From an uncultured Paracoccaceae bacterium (GTDB lineage Bacteria > Pseudomonadota > Alphaproteobacteria > Rhodobacterales > Rhodobacteraceae), in the NCBI GenBank assembly GCA_951812305.1, contig CATOSB010000002.1:372001-436000 (forward strand): DNA of 64,000 nucleotides, read 5' to 3'. Made by a program: the position numbers and the translations under genes. Of this stretch, positions 1-9,420 are shown in pieces. The notes beneath the pieces are model-generated. The model was not told the origin of the DNA and ran no database searches. It saw nothing but the letters and a program-made list of their open reading frames with translations. The stretch's first letter is position 1. Each line of letters starts with the position of its first letter.

Positions 1-2864
1 CGTTTGCCGACGTGGTTCGAGGCGCTGACGAGGCCCTCGTCTTCCATCTGTTCCACAAGCCGCGCAGCCTTGTTATAGCCAATCGCCAGTTTCCGCTGGA
101 TATAGCTGGTCGAACATTTGCGGTCTTGCAGCACAATCGCCACCGCCTGATCGTAAAGCGCGTTCTCGCCATCGGTGTTGCCACCCAGGCCAAGGACGAG
201 GTCGATATCGCTTTCCTTGCCGTCTTCGGGGCCTTCTAGAACACTGCCGACATATTCTGGCGGGCCAAAAGTTTTGAGGTAAGTCACGATCTCTTCGACT
301 TCCTCGTCGCTCACAAACGGGCCGTGCACACGGGTGATCTTGGCGCCGCCGGCCATGTAAAGCATGTCACCCATACCCAAAAGCTGCTCGGCCCCCTGCT
401 CGCCCAAAATGGTGCGGCTGTCGATTTTCGACGTGACCTGAAAGGAAATCCGCGTCGGGAAGTTGGCCTTGATCGTGCCTGTAATCACATCGACCGATGG
501 CCGCTGTGTGGCCATGATCAGGTGGATACCGGAAGCACGCGCCATCTGCGCCAGACGCTGAATACAAGCCTCGATTTCCTTGCCCGAGACCATCATCAAA
601 TCCGCCATCTCATCGACGATCACGACGATATAAGGAATCTTTTCCGGCTCGAATTCTTCGGTTTCAAACACCGGTTCTCCGGTGGCATCGTCAAACCCGG
701 TCTGCACTGTGCGGCTGAACAACTCGCCCTTGTCCAGCGCGTCCTGCACGCGCCCGTTAAAGCCTTCGATATTGCGCACGCCCATTTTGGACATCCGGCG
801 ATAGCGTTCTTCCATCTCGCCTACGACCCATTTCAGGGCCACCACGGCCTTCTTCGGGTCCGTCACAACCGGGGAAAGAAGGTGCGGGATGCCGTCATAG
901 ACCGACAATTCCAGCATTTTCGGGTCGATCATGATCAACCGACATTCTTCCGGCGTAAGCCGGTAAAGCAGCGACAGGATCATCGTGTTGATCGCCACCG
1001 ATTTACCAGATCCGGTCGTGCCCGCGATCAGAAGGTGAGGCATTTTCGACAGGTTCGCCACGATAGGGTCACCGCCGATATCCTTGCCCAGGGCAAGTGG
1101 CAGGCGCATGTTCGTGTCACCGAAATCACGGGCCGATAGGATTTCACGCAAAACCACCTTTTCGCGGCTCGCATTTGGCAATTCGATCCCGATCACGCTG
1201 CGCCCCGGCACTGTCGAAACCCGTGCAGACAGGGCCGACATCGACCGCGCGATATCGTCGGCCAAGCCGATCACGCGGCTGGCTTTCAAGCCCGGTGCCG
1301 GTTCGAGTTCGTACATGGTGACGACGGGGCCGGGACGCACCGAAACGATCTCTCCCTTGACGCCATAGTCGTCCAGCACCGTTTCCAGCATCCGCGCATT
1401 CTGTTCCAACGCGTCGTCCGACAGATGATGGCGCTGAATTTCAACCGGATTGGTCAGCAACGACAATGGCGGGCACTCATAGGCGGGCAGCGACGGGTCG
1501 CCAAAATTCAATTGTGGCTCTGCCTCAGCTTTCGCCTTCTTCGACGTTGCCAGCTTGCGTACCGCGTGCTGTACGACCGACTTGGATTCTGGGCCTGACT
1601 GGCGCGACGTGAACACTGGCGCGTTGTCTTCGGTCTCATAGAGCGGTTCGGCCACCAGCGGTGTTGGCTCTGTTGCGCGATCTGTCGCCTGCGATGCGGT
1701 GTGTGTCTGCGCTGTCTCACCAAGATTGATCGTCGGCGATGCCAGCGGTGGTTCTTCCAATGCCAAGGGACCGCTTGGCTCCACATCCGCCAAAATCATT
1801 GGCTGCGGCCCGCGCGGATGACGTTGAAGCGGCGGTTCGCCGTGCCGCTGCACCGGCGGCTCCTGCCGGTTCGCCGTCAGAACCGGCTGTTGGCGAACAC
1901 GGGATTTGATCGCGTCTGAAATACGCGCGCTAATCCGGTCGTCGCCTTCGAATTCTTCCTCCGTGGTCACCGCCGCTTCGGGCGTCTCAACCACTGGCGC
2001 GCGTTTGATCAGCGTCGGAATGCGCAGGCGCAGGCCCGGCTTGTCCTCGACTGGCGCAGGTATGGGTTCCGGTATGTCATATTGCGCGGTTTCTGCGTAA
2101 GCCAGCGCTTCTGCCTTCGCCGCTTCGGCGGCAACACGGGCCTCTTCACGCCGTTCCAGGCGACGCTCTTTTTGGCGAACGTAGGCGGTTTTCGCGCCTT
2201 TCACAGTCGTAACTGCGCCACGCCCCAGCAAATGCATCAACCCGGCATAGGCAAGGATAAATCCGACCCCAAGGAACCGCGCGGCACTGCGCACTTCGCT
2301 CATCGACACACCCAGAACAAACAGCCCCATGCCAACACCGGCAAAAGCAAACAACAGCGCCATGATTTTCAGACCCAGCGTCGTCGTCACCGGTGCAACG
2401 CTTAGAACGGCACCCAAAACCGTATCGCCAAATAGCCCGCCTAACCCAAAGGAATGCGTCCACTCGCTCGCTGGTACATGGGTTGAGGCATAAACCGACA
2501 CCAAAGCAATCCAGATTGGCGCGAAAACGATCCGCGCGATCGCCTGATCGGTGCGTGAATGGAAAATGAACCGCGCGCCCCACGCCAGCAACAGCGCGGC
2601 AAAACCCCAAGCGCCCCAGCCGACGATGATGAATACGGGCGAGGCGATGGCCGCCCCGAAACGCCCCAGAATGTTCATCGCGGGCTCGTCTGTTTCAGAC
2701 AGCCAGCTTGGATCATCTGGCACGTAAGATCCAAGGATCAACACCGCCAGAACGCCAAGGCCGAAAAGCAATAAGCCAAACAATTCCTGAGAGCGCTTTT
2801 CCAGCACCGCCTGGGTTTTGCTGTCCAGAAGCCTTCCGCGGCCTTTTACCTGATACGTCGCCAT
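1..2864 (-). CDS. ftsK: DNA translocase FtsK (3' end cut by window edge)
   Basis: ATP-driven dsDNA pump at the division septum that clears chromosome termini and promotes dimer resolution. The ATG at 2864 opens a frame that stays open to the window edge, about 954 codons. The N-terminus holds hydrophobic segments (roughly residues 25-45, 70-105, 110-130, 140-165 and later) for membrane anchoring, followed by a charged, proline-rich linker to about residue 480. The motor has Walker A GTTGSGKS near residue 615 and a Walker B-like [10 protein letters not shown] near 744. The gamma winged-helix domain ([20 protein letters not shown]) is present just before the edge, so only a short C-terminal tail should be missing. 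It starts 16 bp after the aminotransferase stop, on the same strand, which suggests co-transcription. Confidence 0.97.
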   Translation of the reverse strand, partial: MATYQVKGRGRLLDSKTQAVLEKRSQELFGLLLFGLGVLAVLILGSYVPDDPSWLSETDEPAMNILGRFGAAIASPVFIIVGWGAWGFAALLLAWGARFIFHSRTDQAIARIVFAPIWIALVSVYASTHVPASEWTHSFGLGGLFGDTVLGAVLSVAPVTTTLGLKIMALLFAFAGVGMGLFVLGVSMSEVRSAARFLGVGFILAYAGLMHLLGRGAVTTVKGAKTAYVRQKERRLERREEARVAAEAAKAEALAYAETAQYDIPEPIPAPVEDKPGLRLRIPTLIKRAPVVETPEAAVTTEEEFEGDDRISARISDAIKSRVRQQPVLTANRQEPPVQRHGEPPLQRHPRGPQPMILADVEPSGPLALEEPPLASPTINLGETAQTHTASQATDRATEPTPLVAEPLYETEDNAPVFTSRQSGPESKSVVQHAVRKLATSKKAKAEAEPQLNFGDPSLPAYECPPLSLLTNPVEIQRHHLSDDALEQNARMLETVLDDYGVKGEIVSVRPGPVVTMYELEPAPGLKASRVIGLADDIARSMSALSARVSTVPGRSVIGIELPNASREKVVLREILSARDFGDTNMRLPLALGKDIGGDPIVANLSKMPHLLIAGTTGSGKSVAINTMILSLLYRLTPEECRLIMIDPKMLELSVYDGIPHLLSPVVTDPKKAVVALKWVVGEMEERYRRMSKMGVRNIEGFNGRVQDALDKGELFSRTVQTGFDDATGEPVFETEEFEPEKIPYIVVIVDEMADLMMVSGKEIEACIQRLAQMARASGIHLIMATQRPSVDVITGTIKANFPTRISFQVTSKIDSRTILGEQGAEQLLGMGDMLYMAGGAKITRVHGPFVSDEEVEEIVTYLKTFGPPEYVGSVLEGPEDGKESDIDLVLGLGGNTDGENALYDQAVAIVLQDRKCSTSYIQRKLAIGYNKAARLVEQMEDEGLVSASNHVGK

Positions 2865-2880
2865 CGTTGCCTTACCTCAC

Positions 2881-4062
2881 CTAAAACAGACAGTCGCGCA
2901 GCTTTGTCAGCCCGCTCTGCAATTCGTCACGGCCCGCCACCATCGCGGCCCGTATGTATTTTTGCCCCGGATTTACACCGTCGACCGCACGCGCCAGATA
3001 GGCGCCGGGCAGCACCCGAACCCCGGTCTCTCGCCATGCCCTCATTGTCGCCACCTCGCCGTCTTCCACCGGCAGCCACAGGAAAAACCCGGCCTCGGGG
3101 CTTTGGTAGCCCGCCAAATCTGCGAAAATCTCATCAGCCAACTGGTACTTGTCGCGATAAAGCGCACGGTTGTGGGCGACATGGTCTTCGTCCGACCAAA
3201 GCATCTCTGCCACACGCTGCAATGGCAGCGGCAAAGGCGCACCGGCATAGGCGCGCAATTTCTTGATTTCGCTCACCGCCGCGGGTCCGCCCGCAACAAA
3301 CCCCGACCGCAACCCCGGCATGTTCGAGCGTTTCGACAGCGAATTGAACACCACCACCCGCTCTGGCGATGCGCCCATTTCCTGTGCCACCGTCAGCGCG
3401 CTGATCGGCGGGTCATTAGCATAGAGTTCAGAGTAGCACTCATCCGAAAAGGCATAGAAATCGTGATGTTCGGCCAATTCGATCAGTTCCGCCAGATATT
3501 CCCGCGACGCAACCGCGCCCTGCGGGTTCGACGGGCTGCAAAGATAGGCGATTTCTGTCCGGCGCAACGTTTCCTCTGGCAGCGAGGCATAATCCGGCAA
3601 GTACCCGCTTTCCGCCGTCGCGTTCAGATAGATTGGCTCTGCGTTCACGGTCAGCGCGGCCACTGCGTAAACCTGATAAAACGGGTTCGGGATCAGAACC
3701 GCAGGCTTTTCGCCGCTGGAAGATACTTCCGGGCAAAGCGCAATTGCGGCGTTGAACAACCCCTCTCGTGTACCGTTCAGCGCCATGATCTGCCGATCAA
3801 GCGCCACCTCAACCCCGTGACGGCGCGACAACCAGCCGGCAATGGCGTTCAAAAGTTCTGGCGAGCCTTCATTGGGCGGGTAACGGCCAAACTCTTGCGT
3901 GAAAGACGTCAAATGCGCGCCGACCCATTCGGGGAAGGCGTGCGTCGGCTCTCCGATAGACATGGAAATCACGTCACCCCCGGGTGGTGTATCACCCAAG
4001 AGCGCCCGCAAACGCGGAAACGCGTATTCTGGCAGGTTCGAAAACCGCTCGGGAAACGTCAT
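2881..4062 (-). CDS. Class I/II PLP-dependent aminotransferase (DapC-like)
   Basis: Fold-type I aminotransferase, 393 residues from the ATG at 4062. The Schiff-base lysine is in SLSKRSNMPGLRSGF (Lys244), preceded by the conserved SPSNPQG and SDECYSELY motifs. The N-terminus (SMSIGEPTHAFPEWV) resembles N-succinyldiaminopimelate aminotransferases (DapC) of the lysine/peptidoglycan branch; that substrate is inferred. The frame can be extended upstream to 4224, but that would overlap the amidase gene and adds residues with no family resemblance, so the internal ATG was chosen. It lies directly upstream of ftsK (16-bp gap) and 130 bp downstream of the amidase on the same strand. Confidence 0.88.
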   Translation of the reverse strand: MTFPERFSNLPEYAFPRLRALLGDTPPGGDVISMSIGEPTHAFPEWVGAHLTSFTQEFGRYPPNEGSPELLNAIAGWLSRRHGVEVALDRQIMALNGTREGLFNAAIALCPEVSSSGEKPAVLIPNPFYQVYAVAALTVNAEPIYLNATAESGYLPDYASLPEETLRRTEIAYLCSPSNPQGAVASREYLAELIELAEHHDFYAFSDECYSELYANDPPISALTVAQEMGASPERVVVFNSLSKRSNMPGLRSGFVAGGPAAVSEIKKLRAYAGAPLPLPLQRVAEMLWSDEDHVAHNRALYRDKYQLADEIFADLAGYQSPEAGFFLWLPVEDGEVATMRAWRETGVRVLPGAYLARAVDGVNPGQKYIRAAMVAGRDELQSGLTKLRDCLF

Positions 4063-4192
4063 TGAAACGCTGCTATCTGCCTCATTTGTCGGGATCGTAG
4101 TCGCCCCGTTTGAGGAAACGATAACCGGCAATAGCGTTTTGGTCCAGAAATTCCCTGCGTTTTTCGACCTTTGCGGCGACGGAATGTGTCTT

Positions 4193-5524
4193 TTAGGCCA
4201 AGGCCTCTTCCACCGCCGAGCCAAGCCGCAAAAGCCGTTCTTCGCAGTTTGGCGGTGCCATCAGCATGATACCGGTCGATGGCAACCCGGTTGGGATCGT
4301 CAGAGCAGTCAGCCCCATCAGATTGCCGATCCGTGTATTGCGTAGCGCGAGCAGGTTTTCAGAGACGTAATAGTCGCTGTCCTGACCCAGACGTTCGATA
4401 TTTGGCGGCAAGCTTGGGGATGTGGGAATGACAACCGCGTCATAGCCTGCGGTCGCGGCCAGATATTCCTGCCGCAAGACCAGAAGCCGCTGCCACGCCG
4501 CCTCGTAATCCGCGGCCGCGACATCCTTTCCGGCGCGGAAACGAGCCAGAATTTCGGGATACATCTTTTCCGGTGCGGATTCGATTAGGCTTCCCCAGGT
4601 GGCGTAACATTCAGCGGTAAAAAGCGGCCCGGCATTGGCCATCGCCTCTGAAACACCTTCAATTTCAATGGTTTCAATCGTTGCTCCGGCGGCGCGAATG
4701 CGATCCAGCGCACTTTGGAACCCCGCGCGGGGTTGGTCGCGCACATCGTCCATCGCCACCGTGCTCAGACACGCAAAACGCCTGCCTTCAAGATTACCAC
4801 CACGCAAATCCACAGGCTGGCGGCCCTCCAGGGCCGCGAGCATCAGGCTGGCGTCTTCAACGGTTCTGCAAAGCGGTCCGACTGTGTCGAATTTGACCGC
4901 CAAAGGCACGACCCCCTTCAAGGAAAGCCGTCCGCTGGTTGTTTTTAGCCCCACCAGATCGTTCCATACTGACGGGATACGCCCCGAACCGCCGGTGTCC
5001 GACCCAATCCCGCAGGCCGCGAGATCAAATGCAACCGACGCCGCAGCGCCGGAAGAGGACCCACCGGCAACGCCCTCGGGATCGTTCACCGACGGCGGCG
5101 TGGCAGTAATCGGGTTGTATCCCAGCCCTGAAAACGCCAGTTCCGACATATGCGTTTTGCCCAGACAGACCAGCCCGGCAAGCGTCGCGTTTTTAAGCAC
5201 TTCGGCGTCCGCGTCTGGCACTCGCCCTTCCAGCAGAGCGGTCCCGGCTTCGGTCACCACATGCGCCGTGTCAAACAGGTCTTTCCAAGAAATCGGCACG
5301 CCATCAATCAGGCTGCGACGCAGGCCCAGCCTGGCCCTGTTACGTGCGGCCTCGGCCTCAGACAGCGCCCGCTCTATCGTCACGCGGGCGTAAATCCTGT
5401 CGCGCAGCTCATGCGCGCTGATCGCGTCAAGATAGGTCTGGGTCAATTCGACAGGGTCAACCTCTCCCGCGCCGATCCCACGGCCCAGATCACCCATGCT
5501 CATGCGTAACCAATTTTGCGACAT
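4193..5524 (-). CDS. Amidase signature family hydrolase
   Basis: Amidase-signature enzyme of 443 residues that hydrolyses an unidentified amide. The Ser-cisSer-Lys triad is visible as Lys81 (ISWKDLFD), Ser156 (GGSSSGAA) and Ser180 (GSDTGGSGRIP). The glycine/serine-rich signature block lies between residues 150 and 200. The family includes GatA, allophanate hydrolase and many catabolic amidases. The length and C-terminus do not identify GatA, and gatB lies 25 kb away without gatA or gatC, so no specific role is assigned. The ATG at 5524 was preferred to one at 5608 because the extra residues look non-coding and would reach into the divergent ubiH-like gene. Confidence 0.88.
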   Translation of the reverse strand: MSQNWLRMSMGDLGRGIGAGEVDPVELTQTYLDAISAHELRDRIYARVTIERALSEAEAARNRARLGLRRSLIDGVPISWKDLFDTAHVVTEAGTALLEGRVPDADAEVLKNATLAGLVCLGKTHMSELAFSGLGYNPITATPPSVNDPEGVAGGSSSGAAASVAFDLAACGIGSDTGGSGRIPSVWNDLVGLKTTSGRLSLKGVVPLAVKFDTVGPLCRTVEDASLMLAALEGRQPVDLRGGNLEGRRFACLSTVAMDDVRDQPRAGFQSALDRIRAAGATIETIEIEGVSEAMANAGPLFTAECYATWGSLIESAPEKMYPEILARFRAGKDVAAADYEAAWQRLLVLRQEYLAATAGYDAVVIPTSPSLPPNIERLGQDSDYYVSENLLALRNTRIGNLMGLTALTIPTGLPSTGIMLMAPPNCEERLLRLGSAVEEALA

Positions 5525-5606
5525 TCCCGCCTCCCGCAAGCCCGTCGTGACGGTAGCGGCAGCGGGGCGCATGGACAATCCCGCGTGCGCGCCCATATTT
5601 GCGGAC

Positions 5607-6824
5607 ATGGATTACGACGTGATCATCGCTGGTGGTGGGCTCAATGGCTGCAGCATGGCGCTGGCGCTGGCGCAGGGCGGCTTTCTCGTGGCATTGGTCG
5701 ACCCACAAGCGACAACGGCGCGGAAATCGGCGAATTACGATGGGCGCAGCTATGCGCTGGCGCAGTCCTCAAAAAAGCTGCTCGCAGCGCTGAAAATCTG
5801 GCCCGAATTGACCGGCGACGCGCAACCGATCCTTCAGATTAAAGTCAACGACGGACGCCCCGGCGAGGGGCCATCGCCATTTGTGATGGAATTCGACCAT
5901 GCCGAGATCGAAGAGGGCCCGATGGGGTTCATGGTCGAAGACCGGCACTTGCGGCGTGCTTTGCTGGATGGATTGGTCGCCGCCGATGTCGGGGTGTTCG
6001 ATGGCCGACAGGTTGATGAAGAGGTGGTTGAACCCGGATTTGTTGCGGCCAAACTGAATGACGGCCAAGTCTTGAAGTCCTCGCTTCTGATCGGCGCCGA
6101 TGGGGTAAAATCCGGTATCGCCACCCGCGCGGGCATTAAACGACAAGGGTGGGGTTATGGCCAAACTGCATTGGTCGTCGCCATCGCACATGAACGCCCC
6201 CATGACGGTATCGCGCATCAGTTCTTCATGCCGTCGGGCCCACTGGCGATCCTGCCACTGAACGGGAACCGGTCGTCAATCGTCTGGACGGAAAGCGACG
6301 AAGAGGCCGCGCGCATTCAAGCGCTTGACGATGCGGGATATCTCAACGCGCTGCGGCCCCGTTTCGGCTCGTTCCTTGGCGACATCGTCCTGGAAGGCGA
6401 TCACTTTACATATCCTCTCACCTTGTCGCTGGCCGAAATCTTGGTTGCCGACCGGGTTGCTTTGATTGGCGACGCCGCGCATCGCGTTCATCCGATTGCG
6501 GGCCAGGGTCTGAACGCGGGTCTGAAAGATGTTGCCGTTCTGGCGGAAGTTCTTGTCGATGCTTTGCGCCGGGGCGAAGACATTGGGGCCACTGATGTGT
6601 TGGAGAGATTCCAGTCGTGGCGGCGTTTTGACGTGGCGACGCTTGCCGCCGCGACAGATGGATTCAACCGATTGTTTTCAAACGACAATAACGCCATCAG
6701 ACTTGGTCGCGATCTTGGTATGGGGTTGGTCAACGCCTTGCCCGGTCTGCGTCGCGGCCTGATACGCGAGGCCGCTGGCCTGACCGGCGATCTGCCGCGC
6801 CTGATGCGTGGTCGCGCCCTTTAA
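5607..6824 (+). CDS. ubiH: UbiH/COQ6-family FAD-dependent monooxygenase
   Basis: Flavoprotein hydroxylase of 405 residues, likely acting on a ubiquinone precursor ring. The N-terminal Rossmann motif DVIIAGGGLNGCS binds ADP of FAD. A second FAD-binding motif, ALIGDAAHRVHPIAGQGLN, centres on Asp289, and LLIGADGVKS supplies the DG motif. These three motifs in this order define the UbiH/UbiF/VisC/COQ6 group; the exact ring position cannot be read from sequence, so the symbol is provisional. The ATG at 5607 follows a short 82-bp divergent spacer to the amidase start. In-frame ATGs exist upstream (5496, 5571) but the Rossmann strand conventionally starts within a few residues of Met1, as here. Confidence 0.88.
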   Translation: MDYDVIIAGGGLNGCSMALALAQGGFLVALVDPQATTARKSANYDGRSYALAQSSKKLLAALKIWPELTGDAQPILQIKVNDGRPGEGPSPFVMEFDHAEIEEGPMGFMVEDRHLRRALLDGLVAADVGVFDGRQVDEEVVEPGFVAAKLNDGQVLKSSLLIGADGVKSGIATRAGIKRQGWGYGQTALVVAIAHERPHDGIAHQFFMPSGPLAILPLNGNRSSIVWTESDEEAARIQALDDAGYLNALRPRFGSFLGDIVLEGDHFTYPLTLSLAEILVADRVALIGDAAHRVHPIAGQGLNAGLKDVAVLAEVLVDALRRGEDIGATDVLERFQSWRRFDVATLAAATDGFNRLFSNDNNAIRLGRDLGMGLVNALPGLRRGLIREAAGLTGDLPRLMRGRAL

Positions 6825-6853
6825 GATCGCCGGTTTGGACGGGATCTGCTTAC

Positions 6854-7097
6854 GGCCTGAAGCGGACTCTCAGACATACCATCTCCGGCCGGGTTAACAG
6901 CGCGCAGCGCCCCGGCTATCGCCTGCCCGTCCTGGCGGGCTGGCGATTATTTGAGGCGAGTGCAATCCATCGAATTCGCACGGACTTTGCTGGCATAAAG
7001 CGCTGCCCTTGAGATGTTGCTTCGCCATCCCACGGGCAGGCAATGGCCGCCAAAAAGTTTGCGTGCTCGGGGCTAATGGAAAGTCCGCATCAAGGCC
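6854..7097. repeat. Dispersed intergenic repeat, copy A (MITE-like, imperfect TIRs)
   Basis: This 244-bp unit fills most of the 308-bp gap after the UbiH-type gene. Its ends are imperfect inverted repeats: GGCCTGAAGCGGAC at 6854 and, on the other strand from 7097, GGCCTTGATGCGGAC. Inside, GCCTGCCCGT (6921-6930) can pair with ACGGGCAGGC (7032-7041), and a local GCCCG/CGGGC hairpin adds further structure. It aligns along its whole length with copy C, reverse complemented, and shares the core with copies B, D and E. It has no credible reading frame. Confidence 0.8.
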
Positions 7098-7627
7098 AAG
7101 TGCGGACCGCGTCGAAACCGAACCAAAGCCCTTTAACCCTCAGATAGGAACGCTTTCACCTGCGCCGCAATGTCAGATTCATGAGTAATTGGGGCCATAT
7201 GCCCTGCCCCATTCACCATAACTTCCGTGGCATTGGGAAACCGATCCGCGAGTTCCGCATTTACAATTGCCGTAATCGGTGGCGATTTTTCCCCACGGAG
7301 TAGCAAAACCGGAATGTGGAAAGCTTCGATCCTACCGGGCTCAAGGATGCCCGCACCATCTTCAAACAGTGTCGCATTCTGTGCCGCGATCAGCGGCATT
7401 TGCGCCACCACCAGCGCCCGCTGTTTGGGACGCATCGCGCCCCCGCCCCAAAGCGGCAGGAAGATATCCGCAGCAGCATCCAGATCTCCGCGCGCAATTG
7501 CGTCATCAAACGGGGCGATCAGGCCAAGGTATTCATCGTAAGTCGTCGTCCCCTCGGCAGCCGCAAATAGTACCGGCTCAAACAGGATCAGGCTTCTGAA
7601 CTTCTTAACCTGAGTTCTGGATAAGCG

Positions 7628-8521
7628 CTATATCTGGTATTCGACCTGCCTGATTGTTTCCGGCACGGTTATGGGTCCCATTTTAACTTTGGTTTTCCCG
7701 AGCATATAGGCTGCGACACACGAGATGAGGTGTACGAATGCGTTGGCAGGCGATCTGTGTCGAGTGTGTTCCAGTCCCATGCTGGTTTTCAACTTATCGA
7801 ACAGAGTTTCGATGATGAACCGCCTTCGCAACAGGATTTTGTTCAGGATTGGCAGGAGATAGTTTTTCATGTTGCGGCGAATGCCGGTGACGAGGTGGAG
7901 CCCACGCTGCCAGAGCCGTTGGAAGAGGGATTTGGAGATATAGCCCTTATCAGCAAATATTTTGCCTTCGAGGCCCGCGATCATGGCTTCAAACGGCTTT
8001 CGATCATCGACATTACCTGCCGTGATTTTGACGGCCATGATCTCCCCCTTGTTGTTGATGATTAGATGCAGTTTGAAGCCAAAGAACCAGCCCATTGTGC
8101 TGCGACCGCGCTTTGCCAGCCCCTTGAAGACCTTGTTTCGATTAATGCGGGCATTGTGGCAGACCGCGAGCTTAGTGCTGTCGGCAAAATAGACGCCGGT
8201 TTTTTCACCGCTGAAGCAGTGCAGCAGTATGCAAAACGGCACCATTAATCTTGGCATGAGGCTGACAAACCGACCATAGCTCGGGAGGGTGCCAAAGCAG
8301 TCACGGTATTTCTGCTCAACGCCATAAATCCAATAATGTTTGAAGTCCTTGAACGGCGACAAGTGAAACAAGACCATGATGAACAGGCTCTCCCCCAGGG
8401 TCAGCTTGCCGGCGCGAAGCCTCTGACGACCCGAGGGGATCAACCGGTGGCGCTCCCAGTCCTCGTAGGTTTTTGCAAAATCATCGAGACAGACAAAAAG
8501 TGCGGTGTTAGTGATCGACAT
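7628..8521 (-). CDS. IS982-family transposase
   Basis: DDE transposase of 297 residues that mobilises the surrounding element. The family pattern is visible: [11 protein letters not shown], then [14 protein letters not shown] with the first catalytic Asp, the [13 protein letters not shown] block, ADKGYISK with the second Asp, and [14 protein letters not shown] with the catalytic Glu. The ATG at 8521 ([10 protein letters not shown]) was chosen over one at 8563. The stop lies about 20 bp from the element end, as is usual in this family. No internal stop or frameshift is seen, so it looks functional. Confidence 0.88.
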   Translation of the reverse strand: MSITNTALFVCLDDFAKTYEDWERHRLIPSGRQRLRAGKLTLGESLFIMVLFHLSPFKDFKHYWIYGVEQKYRDCFGTLPSYGRFVSLMPRLMVPFCILLHCFSGEKTGVYFADSTKLAVCHNARINRNKVFKGLAKRGRSTMGWFFGFKLHLIINNKGEIMAVKITAGNVDDRKPFEAMIAGLEGKIFADKGYISKSLFQRLWQRGLHLVTGIRRNMKNYLLPILNKILLRRRFIIETLFDKLKTSMGLEHTRHRSPANAFVHLISCVAAYMLGKTKVKMGPITVPETIRQVEYQI

Positions 8522-8649
8522 GAGTGGCGGTCCATATTGTGTCGCTTTTGAACCTTGAATCATGGGGCAACGTACTTGGAAACCCCTCTCACCCCATACT
8601 AATCACGGGGGCATTCAGGCTGGTCAACACGGGGCAAAAGGTGCGCGCC

Positions 8650-9090
8650 ATGGAGAACAACTTCCCAATCAACGAAGATCTCGCTTATGAGAAGATCCGG
8701 GACCTCATGTTCGACATGATGGAAGAGGACCCCAACCGTTTCTACGCCCTCACGGATAAGCTCAATGAACTGGCTGCGCTCCCTAAAAGAACCATGACAC
8801 TTGTGCTCGATCTGATGGCTGCCACTCCCTTTCAGGTGATCATCCCGAAACACGTACGGAAAAATGACCCTGATACATTCAAAGCAGATCACGAAACCGT
8901 TTCAAATGTTCTATTTCTTGGAGAGTTTGGCGGAATTGCCGTTGAACTGGAGCCAAATGAGGCTTTGAGAGAACCGAGGATCATTTCCATAACAATGGTG
9001 GAAATCCCTCATCGCAACCCTCTGCGAAAAAGGGTCAACGAGTATCGTAAAAAACGAATCAAAAAACTACGAAAAAATTCTGTCGAGTAG
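8650..9090 (+). CDS. Unrecognised passenger protein of the IS982-type element
   Basis: A 146-residue protein that I do not recognise. Its ATG at 8650 is preceded by an AAAAGG-type ribosome binding site. The first 60 residues are acidic and look helical (LAYEKIRDLMFDMMEEDP). The middle has a hydrophobic beta-like stretch (SNVLFLGEFGGIAVEL), and the last 30 residues are strongly basic (RKRVNEYRKKRIKKLRKN), a composition typical of nucleic-acid or phospholipid contact. There is no signal peptide and no membrane segment. It is transcribed away from the transposase, inside the element's inverted ends. The last codons are preserved in the remnant at 63181-63249, so the gene travels with the element. 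Function unknown. Confidence 0.7.
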   Translation: MENNFPINEDLAYEKIRDLMFDMMEEDPNRFYALTDKLNELAALPKRTMTLVLDLMAATPFQVIIPKHVRKNDPDTFKADHETVSNVLFLGEFGGIAVELEPNEALREPRIISITMVEIPHRNPLRKRVNEYRKKRIKKLRKNSVE

Positions 9091-9420
9091 TGCACTGGTG
9101 ACGCCAACGTCTTATCCAGAATCGGGGTTTCTTAGGGTAATCCAAGGCCAGCTTTATTGCAGCGACGGCACCAAACGAATGGCCGAATAAATGGACCGGA
9201 TACGAAGGCAGGACCGCGTTCGCCATTTCCAAAGTCTGGTTCAAAAATCCTTTCTTTGCATCAAAGTCCGGTCCGTCTCCGTGCCCAGGAAGGTCAAAGG
9301 CCACTGACGGGCGACCAATCGCTTCCGCAAGACGTTTTAGCGCCCCGGAATGCGCCAGCGTGCAGTGGATCATCACAAGAGCCGGATCGTCGCCACCAAA
9401 GCGGCGAATACTGGCTTCGC

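Larger units (their letters stand above)
7608..9128. mobile_element. IS982-family element with a passenger gene (1,521 bp)
   Basis: The element is bounded by inverted ends, ACCTGAGTTCTGGATAAG at 7608 and ACCCCGATTCTGGATAAG reading inward from 9128. It is flanked by a 6-bp direct duplication TTCTTA (7602-7607 and 9129-9134). It contains the transposase on the minus strand and an unrelated small gene on the plus strand, which makes it about 500 bp longer than ordinary IS982 elements. An independent copy of the same end occurs at 63181, beginning at exactly the predicted boundary base, which confirms the 9128 edge. Confidence 0.85.

Noticed and set aside
324..1139. A 271-codon plus-strand frame within ftsK
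   Set aside because: It is antisense to the FtsK motor domain, and its composition (His/Arg-rich) is typical of a shadow frame.
4063..4224. N-terminal extension of the aminotransferase up to 4224
   Set aside because: The extra 54 residues are basic, unlike the family, and overlap the amidase gene. The ATG at 4062 gives the standard N-terminus.
8522..8650. Possibility that the IS982 transposase and the passenger gene are two separate adjacent elements
   Set aside because: No second pair of inverted ends was found between 8522 and 8650. The ends at 7608 and 9128 match each other and are flanked by a duplication, and the 9128 end recurs exactly at 63181.
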